Numbered from the stretch's first letter, positions 52,644 through 61,804 are shown. The stretch: DNA of 64,000 nt from Kitasatospora xanthocidica (GCF_014656195.1 NZ_BNBY01000003.1:392903-456902), one strand, 5' to 3'. Program-made: numbers and translations. Notes: generated by a model from the letters alone, not told the origin.

Positions 52644-53843
52644 TCATGCCGGAAGCCTCGCAGCCACCCGGAACCCGCCCTCCGGACGCCGGCCGGCGCT
52701 GAACTGGCCGGACAGCAAGGTCACCCGCTCGCGCATGCCGAGCAGGCCGAAGCCGCTCCCGCCGACCGCCGCCGAGAGCCTCGGACGGCCCGGCCCGCCG
52801 AGACCGTCGTCCCCGTCGTCGACCACCTCGATCGTCACCCCTTCCGGCTCGTAGCCGACCGCGACCAGGCACGTCCGCGCACCGGAATGCCGCACCACGT
52901 TCGTCACCGACTCCTGGACGATCCGGAACGCCGACAGCTCGATCTCCGGCGGCAGCGGACGCCGCTCGCCCCGCCAGGTCACCTGGACCCGCACCCCGGC
53001 GCCGGCCGTGCGTTCGGCGAGCTGCGGGACGTCGGCCAGGCTGCCGGCCGGCGCCAGCGGAGCGGCCTGCGGCATGGCGTCGTCCGGCTCGGCGCGGCGG
53101 AGCGCCCCGAGCATGCGCTGCAGCTCCAGCAGCGTCTCCCGGCTGGTGGTCTCGATGCCGGTCAGCGCCTGCCGCGCCTGCTCGGGCTTGCTCTCCACGA
53201 CCCGCGCCGCCGCTCCCGACAGCACCGTGATGATCCCGATGCTGTGCGCGACGCTGTCGTGCAGTTCGCGGGCGATCCGCAGCCGCTCGGCCATGACGAC
53301 GCGGGCCGCGGTCTGCTCCTGCAGGGCTTCCAGGTATTCGCGGCGTTTGCGGTACACCCCGCCGAAGACCCACGCGACCGCGAACCACAACGCGAAACCC
53401 CCGGCCCACTGGACCGCGTCGCCGACGGACTGCTCGCGGGTGTGGAGGTCGTTGACGAGCGCGGCCGCGACGCCCGCGACGGAGCCGACGGCGGCAGCCT
53501 TGGGCCGCCGGACGGCGAGGTACCCGCCCAAGCCGACGAGCAGGACGAACACGATCGAGGGCCGCGCGCCGAAAGCGTCGCCGAGGACCGTTTCGCCCAG
53601 GACCGCCGCGAAGACCGCCGCCGGCAGGCGGCGCACCAGCAGAACCGGCAGGGCGAGGACGATGTACAGACCGACCATCTGGGCGGGCTCGAGGTCGGGG
53701 AACCGGAACAGGCCGTTCTCAGGGGTCGGCATCGTCAAGGGGAGCATCAGCGCGTACAAGCAGGCGGTGGCCAGTACCACGGCCTGTGACGTCAGCCAGG
53801 TCACGCGTTTCGATGTCGACAGACGCTGGAGAAGCTGTTCCAT
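52644..53843 (-). CDS. membrane histidine kinase (HisKA_3 type)
   Basis: 399 residues from ATG 53843. About six hydrophobic spans in the first ~165 residues with no large extracellular sensor. Then the dimerisation/phosphoacceptor box with His in RIARELHDSVAHS (~195), and the ATPase domain (FRIVQESVTNVVRHSGA, GSGFGLLGMRERV). It partners the adjacent response regulator. Kinases beside FtsX-type ABC exporters often sense cell-envelope antibiotics; that role is inferred from position. Confidence 0.92.
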   Translation of the reverse strand: MEQLLQRLSTSKRVTWLTSQAVVLATACLYALMLPLTMPTPENGLFRFPDLEPAQMVGLYIVLALPVLLVRRLPAAVFAAVLGETVLGDAFGARPSIVFVLLVGLGGYLAVRRPKAAAVGSVAGVAAALVNDLHTREQSVGDAVQWAGGFALWFAVAWVFGGVYRKRREYLEALQEQTAARVVMAERLRIARELHDSVAHSIGIITVLSGAAARVVESKPEQARQALTGIETTSRETLLELQRMLGALRRAEPDDAMPQAAPLAPAGSLADVPQLAERTAGAGVRVQVTWRGERRPLPPEIELSAFRIVQESVTNVVRHSGARTCLVAVGYEPEGVTIEVVDDGDDGLGGPGRPRLSAAVGGSGFGLLGMRERVTLLSGQFSAGRRPEGGFRVAARLPA

Positions 53844-53994
53844 GCGGAGATCGTATTCAGCGGCGTCGGCTCCGCGCGTCGCCCCGGGGATGTACGCCGG
53901 ATGCGCCGGATACGCCCCCTGGCCGATGGCCTGGGAAGAGGTGACATCCGTCGGCCGACGCGGTGGATCGTGGTCCGTTCCTAGGTTCGTGGTC

Positions 53995-54723
53995 ATGACG
54001 AACGCACCGATGATCGATCTTCGCGACACGACGAAGAAGTACGCCGACGGCCCGCCCGCACTGGCCGGCGTCACCTTGTCCGTGGCGGCTGGTGAGTGCG
54101 TGGCGATCCTCGGCCATTCCGGCAGTGGCAAGTCCACGCTGCTGAACCTGATCGCGGGTCTGGACAAGCCTTCCAGTGGCACCGTGACCGTCGACGGCAC
54201 CCGCGTCGACCAGCTCGGCGAGGCCGATTCGGCGAGGTACCGCCGGGCCTCCATCGGCATGGTCTTCCAGTTCTTCAACCTGCTGGACGACCTGACCGTG
54301 TTGGACAACGTCATGGTTCCGGCGCAGCTGGCCGGGATAGGCAAGCGCGAAGCGAAGGAGCGGGCCGTCGAGTTGCTCGAGTCGCTGGGCATCGACCGGC
54401 ATGTCAAGGCCTATCCGCAGCGGCTGTCCGGCGGGGAACGGCAGCGGGTGGCGGTGGCCAGGGCCCTGATGAACGAGCCGGCGCTGCTGCTGGCCGACGA
54501 GCCGACCGGCGCCCTGGACTCCAGCTCGGCCGAGGACGTGCGCGAGCTGCTGCTGGACCTGAACAGCGACGGCCAGACCATCCTGCTGGTCACCCACGAC
54601 GTGCAGTTGGCCGCGAGCACCGCGGGCCGCACGATCGAGTTGGTGGACGGTGCGGTGGCCCGGGACGTGGCCAACACGGTCAGCGGCATCACCGTCAACG
54701 GCTCGGCGGGAGCGGTCCGGTGA
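53995..54723 (+). CDS. ABC exporter ATPase (MacB/BceA type)
   Basis: 242 residues from ATG 53995. Walker A GHSGSGKST (residues 40-48), the FQFFNLLDDLTVLDNV Q-loop region typical of the LolD/MacB group, signature LSGGERQRVAVARAL, Walker B LLLADEPTGALDS and H-loop VTHD. Its TGA overlaps the GTG of the FtsX-type permease. Divergent from the two-component system, separated by 151 bp. Confidence 0.93.
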   Translation: MTNAPMIDLRDTTKKYADGPPALAGVTLSVAAGECVAILGHSGSGKSTLLNLIAGLDKPSSGTVTVDGTRVDQLGEADSARYRRASIGMVFQFFNLLDDLTVLDNVMVPAQLAGIGKREAKERAVELLESLGIDRHVKAYPQRLSGGERQRVAVARALMNEPALLLADEPTGALDSSSAEDVRELLLDLNSDGQTILLVTHDVQLAASTAGRTIELVDGAVARDVANTVSGITVNGSAGAVR

Positions 54724-57128
54724 GCGCCCTGGGCAAGGTCGTACGCTCCGGCGTGGGCCGTCGTCGGATCCAGTCCCTCGTCATGGCGCTGACGACGTTC
54801 GCCGCGGTGACGTCCTCCGTGCTCTCCCTCGGCCTGCTGGCCGTCGTGCAGGCCCCGTTCGACCACGCCTTCGGTGCTCGGAACGGGGCGCACCTGGCGG
54901 TCCAGTTCGACGGCTCGAAGGCCACGGCCACGCAGGCCGCCGCCACCGCGCACGCCGCCGGCGTCACCGAGGCGGCCGGGCCGTACCCGGTCGCCGCCGC
55001 CCTGGACACGACGATCGGCGCGGACTGCTCCACGAAGGACTGGGCCGGTCACGACAACGGTCCGCTCACCGTCACCACCCGGCCCGACCTGGGCAGCGCC
55101 TCCGGGATGGACCAGCTGGCGCTGACCCAGGGGCGCTGGCCGACCGGCCCGGGCGAGATCGCCCTGCCGTGGCAGCACTTCGCCGCCGACTGCTTCGGCG
55201 GTTCGGTGGTGTTCTCCTCCCTGCCGGGCAAGCCGTCGTATCTGGTCGTCGGCTTCGGCGGCTCGGTGACCGACAGCGCGACCGCCTTCGCCACCGCCGA
55301 CGGTTTCGCGCGGCTCACCGCCGCCGGTGCCACGTCCGACGTCCAGATGCTCTACCGGTTCGCCAAGGCCGGGACCGACGCCGACATCGCCACCGACAAG
55401 CAGGCGGTGGCCGCCGCCGCGCCGGCCGGCTCGGTCGAGGCCGGACAGTCGTACCTGACCGCGGAGCAGCAGGCGACCGGCAACGCCAAGGCCTACGTGC
55501 CCTTCCTGATCGCCTTCGGGATCCTCGGGCTGTTCATGTCGGTGCTGATCATCTCGATCGTGGTCAGCGGGGCCGTGGCCTCGGGAATCCGGCGCATCGG
55601 GATTCTGAAGTCGTTGGGCTTCACCCCTTCGCAGGTGGCCCGCGCCTACACCGCGCAGGCCATGATCCCGGCGACACTCGGCCTGCTGCTCGGCACGGGC
55701 TTCGGCAACCTCCTGGCAGTGCCGATCCTGGACGGGGCCACCAAGCAGCTCGGCGCGGCCGGTGCCACGATCCCGTTGTGGGTCAGCGCCGTGGTGCCGC
55801 TGGGCACCCTGCTGATCGTCGGCGTCACGGCTTTGATCCCAGCGCTGCGGGCCGGCCGGATGCCGACGGTGCGGGCCCTGGCGGTCGGCCGCGCCCCCGA
55901 GGCCGGGGGCGGTCGGGCGGCGCAGCGCCTTGCCTCGCGGCTGCCGCTGCCCCGGGCCGTGTCGCTGGGGCTGGCCCAGCCGTTCGCCCGGCCGGCCCGG
56001 GCCGTACTGGTCGGTGCGGCGGTGCTGTTCGGCGTGGTGAGTGCCACGTTCGCGGTGGGGCTGGAGTCCGGGTTCAACAGGTACCTGGACACCAGCACCT
56101 CAGGCTTCAACGTCGCGTCGAAGTTCGTGATACCCACGGCCGACGTGGGCGTGCCCTGGGATCTCTACGGCCCCAACGACCCGCGCAACCCGCACCTGGA
56201 CGCGGCAAAGGTGGCCGCCGCGCTCGCCGGGATCCCGGGCACGAAGACCGCGTTCGGCTGGGGCGACAGCGGCGCGACCATGGTCGGCGCCCCGCCCGGC
56301 GGCGAACCTCCGAAGGTGTTCACGGTCACCGGCGACTTCTCCTGGACGCACCTGGAGCTGCTGTCCGGCCGCTGGTACTCGGCGCCCGGCGAGGCCGTGG
56401 TCGGCGACAAGCTGGCCACGACGGTGGGGATCCACGTCGGTGACGACGTCACCGTGGTGCAGCAGAACAAGCAGCTGTCGCTGAAGGTCGTCGGCGTCAA
56501 CTTCGACACCAACCAGGGCGACTACACCGTCATGACGGATGCGGCCACCTTCACCGCCGCCGGTCTGACCCCGCACATCGACCTGTTCAACGTCGAGCTG
56601 GCCGACGACGTCAACGGATCGGACTGGTCCACCTCGGCCGCCGCCGCGCTGTCCCCGCTGAACGCCTCGGTCCAGCCGAGCTCGGGCGGGGGCAAGAACA
56701 TCATCGTGATCACCATGGGCGCCCTGGTGGCCACGCTCACGCTGATGATGATCGCGGTCGCCGCGCTCGGGGTGCTGAGCACGGTGGTGCAGGACACCCG
56801 GGAGCGGGTCCACGATCTAGGGATCCTCAAGGCCCTCGGGATGACGCCCAAGCAGACCGTCGCGATGGTCCTGACCTCGGTGACACTCACCGGCCTGATC
56901 GCCGGGCTGATCGGCGTCCCGCTCGGGGTCGCGGTGGAGAAGGCGACGCTGACCCCGATGGGGAACGCGATCGGCCGGCACCTGCCGCCGAGCGTGTCCC
57001 ACGTCTACACCACCGGGCTGCTCATCCCCCTGCTGGCCGGCGGGATCGTGATCGCCCTGCTCGGCGCACTGCTGCCGGCCGGCTGGGCGGCCCGGTCGCG
57101 GACCGCCACCGCGCTGCGGACCGAGTAG
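54720..57128 (+). CDS. FtsX-type ABC permease, two-repeat
   Basis: 802 residues from GTG 54720. An N-terminal TM helix and a large extracellular domain (~45-255), then three TM helices with the FtsX core (GIRRIGILKSLGFTPSQVAR); a second half repeats the plan (TM near 425, extracellular ~450-655, then RVHDLGILKALGMTPKQTVA and terminal helices). Such mechanotransmission permeases with a MacB-like ATPase extrude or shed antibiotics, lipids or lipoproteins. A 10-bp repeat array starts at its stop codon. Confidence 0.92.
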   Translation: MSALGKVVRSGVGRRRIQSLVMALTTFAAVTSSVLSLGLLAVVQAPFDHAFGARNGAHLAVQFDGSKATATQAAATAHAAGVTEAAGPYPVAAALDTTIGADCSTKDWAGHDNGPLTVTTRPDLGSASGMDQLALTQGRWPTGPGEIALPWQHFAADCFGGSVVFSSLPGKPSYLVVGFGGSVTDSATAFATADGFARLTAAGATSDVQMLYRFAKAGTDADIATDKQAVAAAAPAGSVEAGQSYLTAEQQATGNAKAYVPFLIAFGILGLFMSVLIISIVVSGAVASGIRRIGILKSLGFTPSQVARAYTAQAMIPATLGLLLGTGFGNLLAVPILDGATKQLGAAGATIPLWVSAVVPLGTLLIVGVTALIPALRAGRMPTVRALAVGRAPEAGGGRAAQRLASRLPLPRAVSLGLAQPFARPARAVLVGAAVLFGVVSATFAVGLESGFNRYLDTSTSGFNVASKFVIPTADVGVPWDLYGPNDPRNPHLDAAKVAAALAGIPGTKTAFGWGDSGATMVGAPPGGEPPKVFTVTGDFSWTHLELLSGRWYSAPGEAVVGDKLATTVGIHVGDDVTVVQQNKQLSLKVVGVNFDTNQGDYTVMTDAATFTAAGLTPHIDLFNVELADDVNGSDWSTSAAAALSPLNASVQPSSGGGKNIIVITMGALVATLTLMMIAVAALGVLSTVVQDTRERVHDLGILKALGMTPKQTVAMVLTSVTLTGLIAGLIGVPLGVAVEKATLTPMGNAIGRHLPPSVSHVYTTGLLIPLLAGGIVIALLGALLPAGWAARSRTATALRTE

Positions 57129-57160
57129 GACCGAGTAGGACGGAGCAGGACCGAGCAGAG
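57118..57160. repeat. 10-bp tandem repeats overlapping the permease stop
   Basis: Four units of CCGAGTAGGA or close variants (57121, 57131, 57141, 57151) begin at the last codon of the FtsX gene; the first TAG is its stop. The phase places TAG triplets in successive frames. Confidence 0.9.
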
Positions 57161-57317
57161 CCGCTGGCCGCCCCGGCGGACCGCCCGCAGCAGGGGCACG
57201 ACGGGCTCGCCCCCGCCCGGGCCAGGCCACCCGTAGCGGATTGGCCCGGGACGGCCCGGATACCGCGCACTAGCCTCGGGCGCACAGCAGATCAACGGAG
57301 AATCCCCGGAGACCCTC

Positions 57318-58790
57318 ATGCACCCCGAACTCGCGGCCGATCTCGGACGGTTGCCCGAACTCCTGGAGGAAACCCGGCAGCGGGCCCTCGCCTTCCTCGG
57401 CGGCCTGGACGGGCGGCCGGTGCTCCCGCAGGCGGCGGCGTCCGGTGCCGGGCCCGGCCGCCCGGCGCGGCTCGCCGCGGCGGGCGGCGGATCGCCGACG
57501 GGTGGCGGATCGCCGACGGGTGGCGGATCGCCGGCGGGTGGCGGGTTGCCGGCGGGTGGCGGGTTGCCGGCGGCGCTGGCGGAGTTCGCCGAGCGCTGGG
57601 AGCCCCGGCTGTCGGCGAGTGCCGGTCCGCGGTACTTCGGGTTCGTGACCGGTGGCGCGACCCCGGCGGCCCTGGCGGGCGACTGGCTGACCGCCGCCGT
57701 CGACCAGAACTCCAACTCCTCGCTGGATCCGGCCGGTCAGCACCTGGAGCGGGAGACGGTCGGCTGGCTGCGCGAGCTGTTCGGGCTGTCCGAGGCCCAC
57801 CACGGCACCTTCGTCAGCGGCGCGACCATGTCGAACACGGTCGGGCTGGCCATCGCCCGCGAGTGGCTGGGCGAGCGGCTCGGCGTGGACGTCGCCGAGG
57901 ACGGGGTGGGGGCGCTCGGCCCGGTCCGGGTGCTGTCGGGCGGCGCGCACTCCTCCGTCGCCAAGGCCCTGTCGGTGCTGGGCCTGGGCCGGACGGCGCT
58001 GCGGCCGGTGCCCCTGCTGCCCGGCCGGGAGGCGGTGGACGCGGCCGCGCTGGAGCGGGCGCTGGCCGAGTCCGGCGGGCCGTGCGTCGTGGTGGCCAAC
58101 GCGGGCACCGTCAACACTGTCGACTTCGACGACCTGCGGGCGATCGCGGAGCTGCGCGAGCGGTACGGATTCTGGCTGCACGTGGACGCCGCCTTCGGCG
58201 CCTTCGCCGCGCTGTCGCCGGAGCACGCGGAGCTGGTGGCCGGCCTGGACCTCGCCGACTCGGTCTGCGTCGACCTGCACAAGTGGCTCAACGTGCCCTA
58301 CGACAGCGCCGTGCAGTTCACCCGCCGCCCCGACCTGCAGGCCCGGGTGTTCCGGAACTCTGCCGCCTACCTCGGCCCGCTCGGCGAGCACCCCGACCTG
58401 GTGCACCTCACCCCGGAGAACTCGCACCGGCTGCGCGCCCTCGCCGCCTGGTTCACGCTGCGCGCGTACGGCCGCTCCGGCCACCGGGAGATCGTGGAGC
58501 GCAACATCGCGGGCGCCCGGGCGCTCGGCGAGGCGGTCGAGCGGATCGACGGCCTCCGGCTGCTCGCCCCGGTCCGGCTGAACGTCGTCTGCTTCACCCT
58601 GGCGGCGGACCCCACCGCCGAGCGCCTCGCCGCGCTCGCCGCCGGACTGGCCGAGGAGGCCTTCGTCACCCCGACCCACTACGCGGGCCTGCCCGCCCTG
58701 CGCGCGGCGTTCAGCAACTGGCGCACCACGGAGGCGGACGTCCGGCGCACGGCGGCGGCCCTGGCGCAGGCCGTCCGGAACCTGCCCTGA
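57318..58790 (+). CDS. PLP-dependent decarboxylase/aminotransferase-like (group II)
   Basis: 490 residues. PLP-binding Lys322 in VDLHKWLNVPYD, the cofactor Asp/His context in GFWLHVDAAFGAF and the GATMSNTVGLAIAREWL segment match pyridoxal-dependent (aromatic-L-amino-acid type) decarboxylases. An N-terminal linker (~56-83) consists of five GGG(S/L)P(T/A) repeats of 15 bp (57483-57570), absent in ordinary family members. ATG 57318 is kept by the AELAADLGRLPELL-like start. Possible roles are amine formation or phosphonate/tryptophan metabolism; substrate unknown. Confidence 0.85.
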   Translation: MHPELAADLGRLPELLEETRQRALAFLGGLDGRPVLPQAAASGAGPGRPARLAAAGGGSPTGGGSPTGGGSPAGGGLPAGGGLPAALAEFAERWEPRLSASAGPRYFGFVTGGATPAALAGDWLTAAVDQNSNSSLDPAGQHLERETVGWLRELFGLSEAHHGTFVSGATMSNTVGLAIAREWLGERLGVDVAEDGVGALGPVRVLSGGAHSSVAKALSVLGLGRTALRPVPLLPGREAVDAAALERALAESGGPCVVVANAGTVNTVDFDDLRAIAELRERYGFWLHVDAAFGAFAALSPEHAELVAGLDLADSVCVDLHKWLNVPYDSAVQFTRRPDLQARVFRNSAAYLGPLGEHPDLVHLTPENSHRLRALAAWFTLRAYGRSGHREIVERNIAGARALGEAVERIDGLRLLAPVRLNVVCFTLAADPTAERLAALAAGLAEEAFVTPTHYAGLPALRAAFSNWRTTEADVRRTAAALAQAVRNLP

Positions 58791-58827
58791 CAGGGAGCCG
58801 GCCTGTCAGGCCCCAACGCCTCCTGAT

Positions 58828-59331
58828 TCAGCTCCGGTCGTGGTCCCCGGTGCTGCCGTCGATCAACTCCCGCAGGATGTCGAGGTGCCCGGCGTGCCGC
58901 GCCGTCTCCGTCGTCATGTGGATCAGCACCCAGCGCAGCGAGACCGAGTTGCCGGACCAGGAGGTGCCGAGGTCGTCCAGCGCGAGCTCTCCGATCACCT
59001 CGTCCGCATCGGCCCGCGCCCGGGCGTAGAACGCCAGGATGTCGGCCGTCGACTCGTGCGGCTCCACCCGCATGTCGGAGCTGTCGTCGGCGTCGACGTC
59101 GAACGGCAGCGGCCCGGTGTCGCGCCCGAACGTCTGCCGGAACCAGCCGAGTTCGGCGCCGCCGAGGTGCTTCAGCAGCCCCAGCGGGTTCGTCCCCGAC
59201 GGCGTCATCGGACGGCGCAGCTGCTCGTCGTCCAGGCCCTCCAGCTTCCACAGCACCGCGTCGCGGTGCCGGTCCAGCGCCGTGAGAAGGCTTTCCTTCT
59301 CCTCACCCGTGAAGGGCACTCGATTGCTCAT
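58828..59331 (-). CDS. DinB-family (DUF664) protein
   Basis: 167 residues from ATG 59331. Four-helix bundle with LLTALDRHRDAVLWKLEGL, a metal-ligand His in LLKHLGGAELGWF and the late HMTTETARHAGHLDILREL, whose two His complete a typical three-His metal site. Family members are often mycothiol- or bacillithiol-dependent transferases, a plausible role in an actinomycete. A 13-bp palindrome GGCCTG-T-CAGGCC (58800-58812) lies between its end and the PLP gene. Confidence 0.88.
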   Translation of the reverse strand: MSNRVPFTGEEKESLLTALDRHRDAVLWKLEGLDDEQLRRPMTPSGTNPLGLLKHLGGAELGWFRQTFGRDTGPLPFDVDADDSSDMRVEPHESTADILAFYARARADADEVIGELALDDLGTSWSGNSVSLRWVLIHMTTETARHAGHLDILRELIDGSTGDHDRS

Positions 59332-59413
59332 GTCCGGACCGTAGCAACCACCACTGACACAACTCTCGGAGGACGTCCTGAACCGCTGCACCCGATCCGC
59401 CGGTTGGCCCGGC

Positions 59414-60196
59414 TCAGGAGGACTGGTCGCCCGGGGAGTCCGGGTCGGGCCGCATCAACAGCAGGTCCTCGCCCCAGGCGTCCAGCACCGCCGCGTGGCC
59501 GGCGGCCCGGGCAGCCGCCTCGACCCGGGCGAAGAGCCGCTGCTGCGGCGCCACCTCGCCGGTCGCGGTGATCCGGGCGACGGTGTCCAGCAGCGCGGCG
59601 CCGTCCCAGCCGGGCAGCGGGAACCGGTCGAGCTCCCAGGCCAGGTACTTGTTGTAAGGGCGCGGCCGGCGGTCCAGGGCGAAGAGCAGGTCGAGCAGGA
59701 AGCCGACACCGGCGGCCGCGTCGAGGTGACCGGCGAGCGGGTTGCCGTCGCGGTGGTTCTTGACCGAGCGGTAGAGCGAGTTGGCGTAGGCGTCCACCAG
59801 GGCGGCGCCGGACCGGAAGGCCTCCTCGGCATCGAGCCGCCCCATCGCGGCGACGATCCGGGCGACCTCCCCGTCGCGGCGGTCGAGCAGCACCCGGGAG
59901 CGGGAGATGGCGTACCGCTCCCAGTCCGCGGGCCGGCGGAACCGTTCGAGGGTGGTGACGACCAGGTCGAGCCGCGCGGAGCGGTAGCCGTCGAGCGCGG
60001 CCAGCCCGCTCGCCGCGTCGCCGTCTCCGTCGGCGGAGGCGGAGGCGGAGGCACCGTCGTCGAGGATCACGTAGAGGTCGTGGTCCGAGTGACGGGTGGT
60101 CATGCCGTCGTGGGCCCGGGAGCCCTTGAGGACGAGCCCGACGACGGCCGGGTCGGCCGCCGCAGCGGCGACGATCGCCTCGAAATCCAGCGTCAC
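59414..60196 (-). CDS. nucleotidyltransferase-domain protein, aminoglycoside-adenylyltransferase-like
   Basis: 260 residues. The polymerase-beta-type core is VLKGSRAHDGMTTRHSDHDLYVIL, giving GS and D-x-D metal ligands, with a third Asp in ARLDLVVTTLE. The C-terminal half is helical (VDAYANSLYRSVKNHRDGN), as in antibiotic nucleotidyltransferases. A low-complexity GASASASADGDGDA loop interrupts the core. The GTG start (60196) overlaps the stop of the broken acetyltransferase (GTGA). Function unproven; small-molecule adenylation is likely. Confidence 0.78.
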   Translation of the reverse strand: MTLDFEAIVAAAAADPAVVGLVLKGSRAHDGMTTRHSDHDLYVILDDGASASASADGDGDAASGLAALDGYRSARLDLVVTTLERFRRPADWERYAISRSRVLLDRRDGEVARIVAAMGRLDAEEAFRSGAALVDAYANSLYRSVKNHRDGNPLAGHLDAAAGVGFLLDLLFALDRRPRPYNKYLAWELDRFPLPGWDGAALLDTVARITATGEVAPQQRLFARVEAAARAAGHAAVLDAWGEDLLLMRPDPDSPGDQSS

Positions 60197-60477
60197 GTCA
60201 GGTCCTTGCACATCAGCGTGCACATCGTCCCGTACCGCTGGAGCGAGCCGTCCTCGGCATCCACGTCCCAGGAGTCGGGTTCGCGGCCGAAGGCCCGGTA
60301 GCCCAGGCGTTCGCAGAGGGCACGGGCGCGCGGGTTGCTCTCCTCGACGCCGAGTTCGGCGCGGCGGATCTGGTGGACGAGCTCGCGCACGTGCTTGGAG
60401 GATCCGGCCCAGCCGCAGGACGGCAGGTCCGCGTCGGTGAGGCCGCGCACCGACAGGTGCGGCCTGATCTCGGTCAT
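60193..60477 (-). pseudogene. internally deleted GNAT acetyltransferase
   Basis: A 94-residue frame from ATG 60477. The first ~30 residues (LSVRGLTDADLPSCGWAGS) and the last ~58 (RRAELGVEESNPRARALCER, then YRAFGREPDSWD) match the two ends of a ~155-residue GNAT. The central part that carries the acetyl-CoA motif (Q/R-x-x-G-x-G/A) is missing without a frame break. The product cannot bind acetyl-CoA in the normal way. It may persist because it is translationally coupled to the nucleotidyltransferase gene. Confidence 0.75.
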
Positions 60478-60635
60478 CGCCGCATCCCTTCGACTCCGAC
60501 ATCCGACAGGGGCCGTCTCCCATTCCAGCAAGCCGGCCCCCGTCCCGTCCAAGGGGTTTCGGACCGGACGGCACCCCGTCGGCAGCCAGGGACGGGACAC
60601 CCCGTCCACGCCCCAGGGCTGCACCCCGACGACGG

Positions 60636-61082
60636 TCAGGGGTGCGCCCCGTCGCCGTACACACCGCCCGCCTGGTCGGTCAGGCCGTCCAGGAACTCCG
60701 CGTGCGCAAGGTTCATGAACCGCAGCGGGCGCCACCGGGGACGGTGGTCGGGGTGGTCGCGGAACTCCCCCGCCGTCCGGCACAGCCGGTCCCACCAGAT
60801 CATCGCGTCCTGCCGCATCCGCTGCGTCCACCCGGGTTCGTTGCCGCGGCCCTCCAGGACCGCGTCCTCCCAGGCGCAGAGGATGTCGGACAGGAAGATG
60901 CAGTCGTACTGCGTGATGGCCGCCAGCCGCTCGGCGGCGAACCGGGCGCCGCTGCCCTCGGGTTGGGCCTCGACCAGCTCGCCGAGGCGGGCCGTCAGGA
61001 AGGCCCGCAGCGGGGTGACGTCCTCGTAGTGGAGGTCGTCGGAGAACTCGAGCAGTTCCACGGGCTTGCGTTCGCGTGCCAT
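60636..61082 (-). CDS. hypothetical protein, 148 aa
   Basis: ATG 61082 encodes a helical protein (LLEFSDDLHYEDVTPLRAFL, RFAAERLAAITQYDCIFLSD, DAMIWWDRLCRTAGEFRDHP) with a conserved-looking Trp/Asp core, no signal peptide and no known motif. Host-like codon use. The ribosome site is weak. Not recognised. Confidence 0.65.
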   Translation of the reverse strand: MARERKPVELLEFSDDLHYEDVTPLRAFLTARLGELVEAQPEGSGARFAAERLAAITQYDCIFLSDILCAWEDAVLEGRGNEPGWTQRMRQDAMIWWDRLCRTAGEFRDHPDHRPRWRPLRFMNLAHAEFLDGLTDQAGGVYGDGAHP

Positions 61083-61275
61083 CGTGCGGCGTCCCCTCGG
61101 TTCGGACGACGGTTGCGCCGACGGCCCGTCACGGACGAGTGACGGAGCCGTCACGTTCTGTCGGCCCGACCTTAGACCTCCGCGCCCGCCGGCACACCCG
61201 ATTCCCGGACTTCGCCCACCGTTCCGCCGCTCGGGCCAGGATGTCCGCCGTGCGGGCAACACGCCTGCCGCGCCT

Positions 61276-61306
61276 TGACCTTCACACCGGTGTGAAGGCC
61301 GATGAT
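61276..61306 (+). promoter_or_regulatory. MerR-type promoter with 20-bp perfect palindrome
   Basis: A -35 TTGACC (61276-61281) and -10 GATGAT (61301-61306) are separated by 19 bp, the over-long spacer that MerR-family activators untwist. Filling the spacer is a perfect palindrome CCTTCACACC/GGTGTGAAGG (61279-61298). The -10 ends 6 nt before the ATG at 61313, so the mRNA should start at or next to the start codon (leaderless). Confidence 0.7.
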
Positions 61307-61312
61307 GCTCCC

Positions 61313-61741
61313 ATGACCGCCACAGCTTTCGACCCGTACGCGCTGCTCGCGCAGAGCCGCCTCGGCATCCTCGCGACCATCAAGGCCGACGGCCGGCCCC
61401 AGCTCTCCCCCGTCATGCCGTTCTACGACCGGGAGGCGAACGTCGTCCTGGTCTCCACCCGGGAGGGGCTGGCCAAGACCGTCAACCTGCGCCGGGACCC
61501 CCGGGTCAGCCTGGAGGTGACCGGGCCGGACGGACGCTCCTGGGTCACCGCCGAGGGCGTCGCCACCCTCTCCGGCCCGGGCACCGACCCCGACGGCCCC
61601 GAGGTCGACGCGCTGGTCGAGTACTACCGCCGCGCCGCCGGGGAGCACCCCGACTGGAGGGAGTACCGCGAGGTGATGGTCTCCGACCGTCGGGTGCTGC
61701 TCTCCTTCGCGGTCGACCACGTGTACGGCACCCGCATCTGA
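61313..61741 (+). CDS. PPOX-class, F420-dependent-type pyridoxamine-oxidase-fold protein
   Basis: 142 residues, split beta-barrel: LLAQSRLGILATIKADGRPQ, LSPVMPFYDREANVVLVST, LAKTVNLRRDPRVSLEVTG, WVTAEGVATL. This pattern marks actinobacterial PPOX proteins that bind F420 or FMN and reduce small molecules. ATG 61313 has no ribosome site, in line with the leaderless promoter just upstream. A MerR-family activator encoded elsewhere should control it. A perfect hairpin terminator follows. Confidence 0.88.
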   Translation: MTATAFDPYALLAQSRLGILATIKADGRPQLSPVMPFYDREANVVLVSTREGLAKTVNLRRDPRVSLEVTGPDGRSWVTAEGVATLSGPGTDPDGPEVDALVEYYRRAAGEHPDWREYREVMVSDRRVLLSFAVDHVYGTRI

Positions 61742-61744
61742 GCC

Positions 61745-61781
61745 GCCCCGGCCACCCTCACGGGGGAAGGGTGGCCGGGGC
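61745..61781. terminator. bidirectional hairpin terminator
   Basis: Perfect 14-bp stem GCCCCGGCCACCCT with its complement (61745-61758 and 61768-61781), 9-nt loop. Lies between the convergent PPOX and PrmC-like genes. Confidence 0.92.
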
Positions 61782-61804
61782 TCGCCGGGTATCGCAGGGG
61801 GAGC

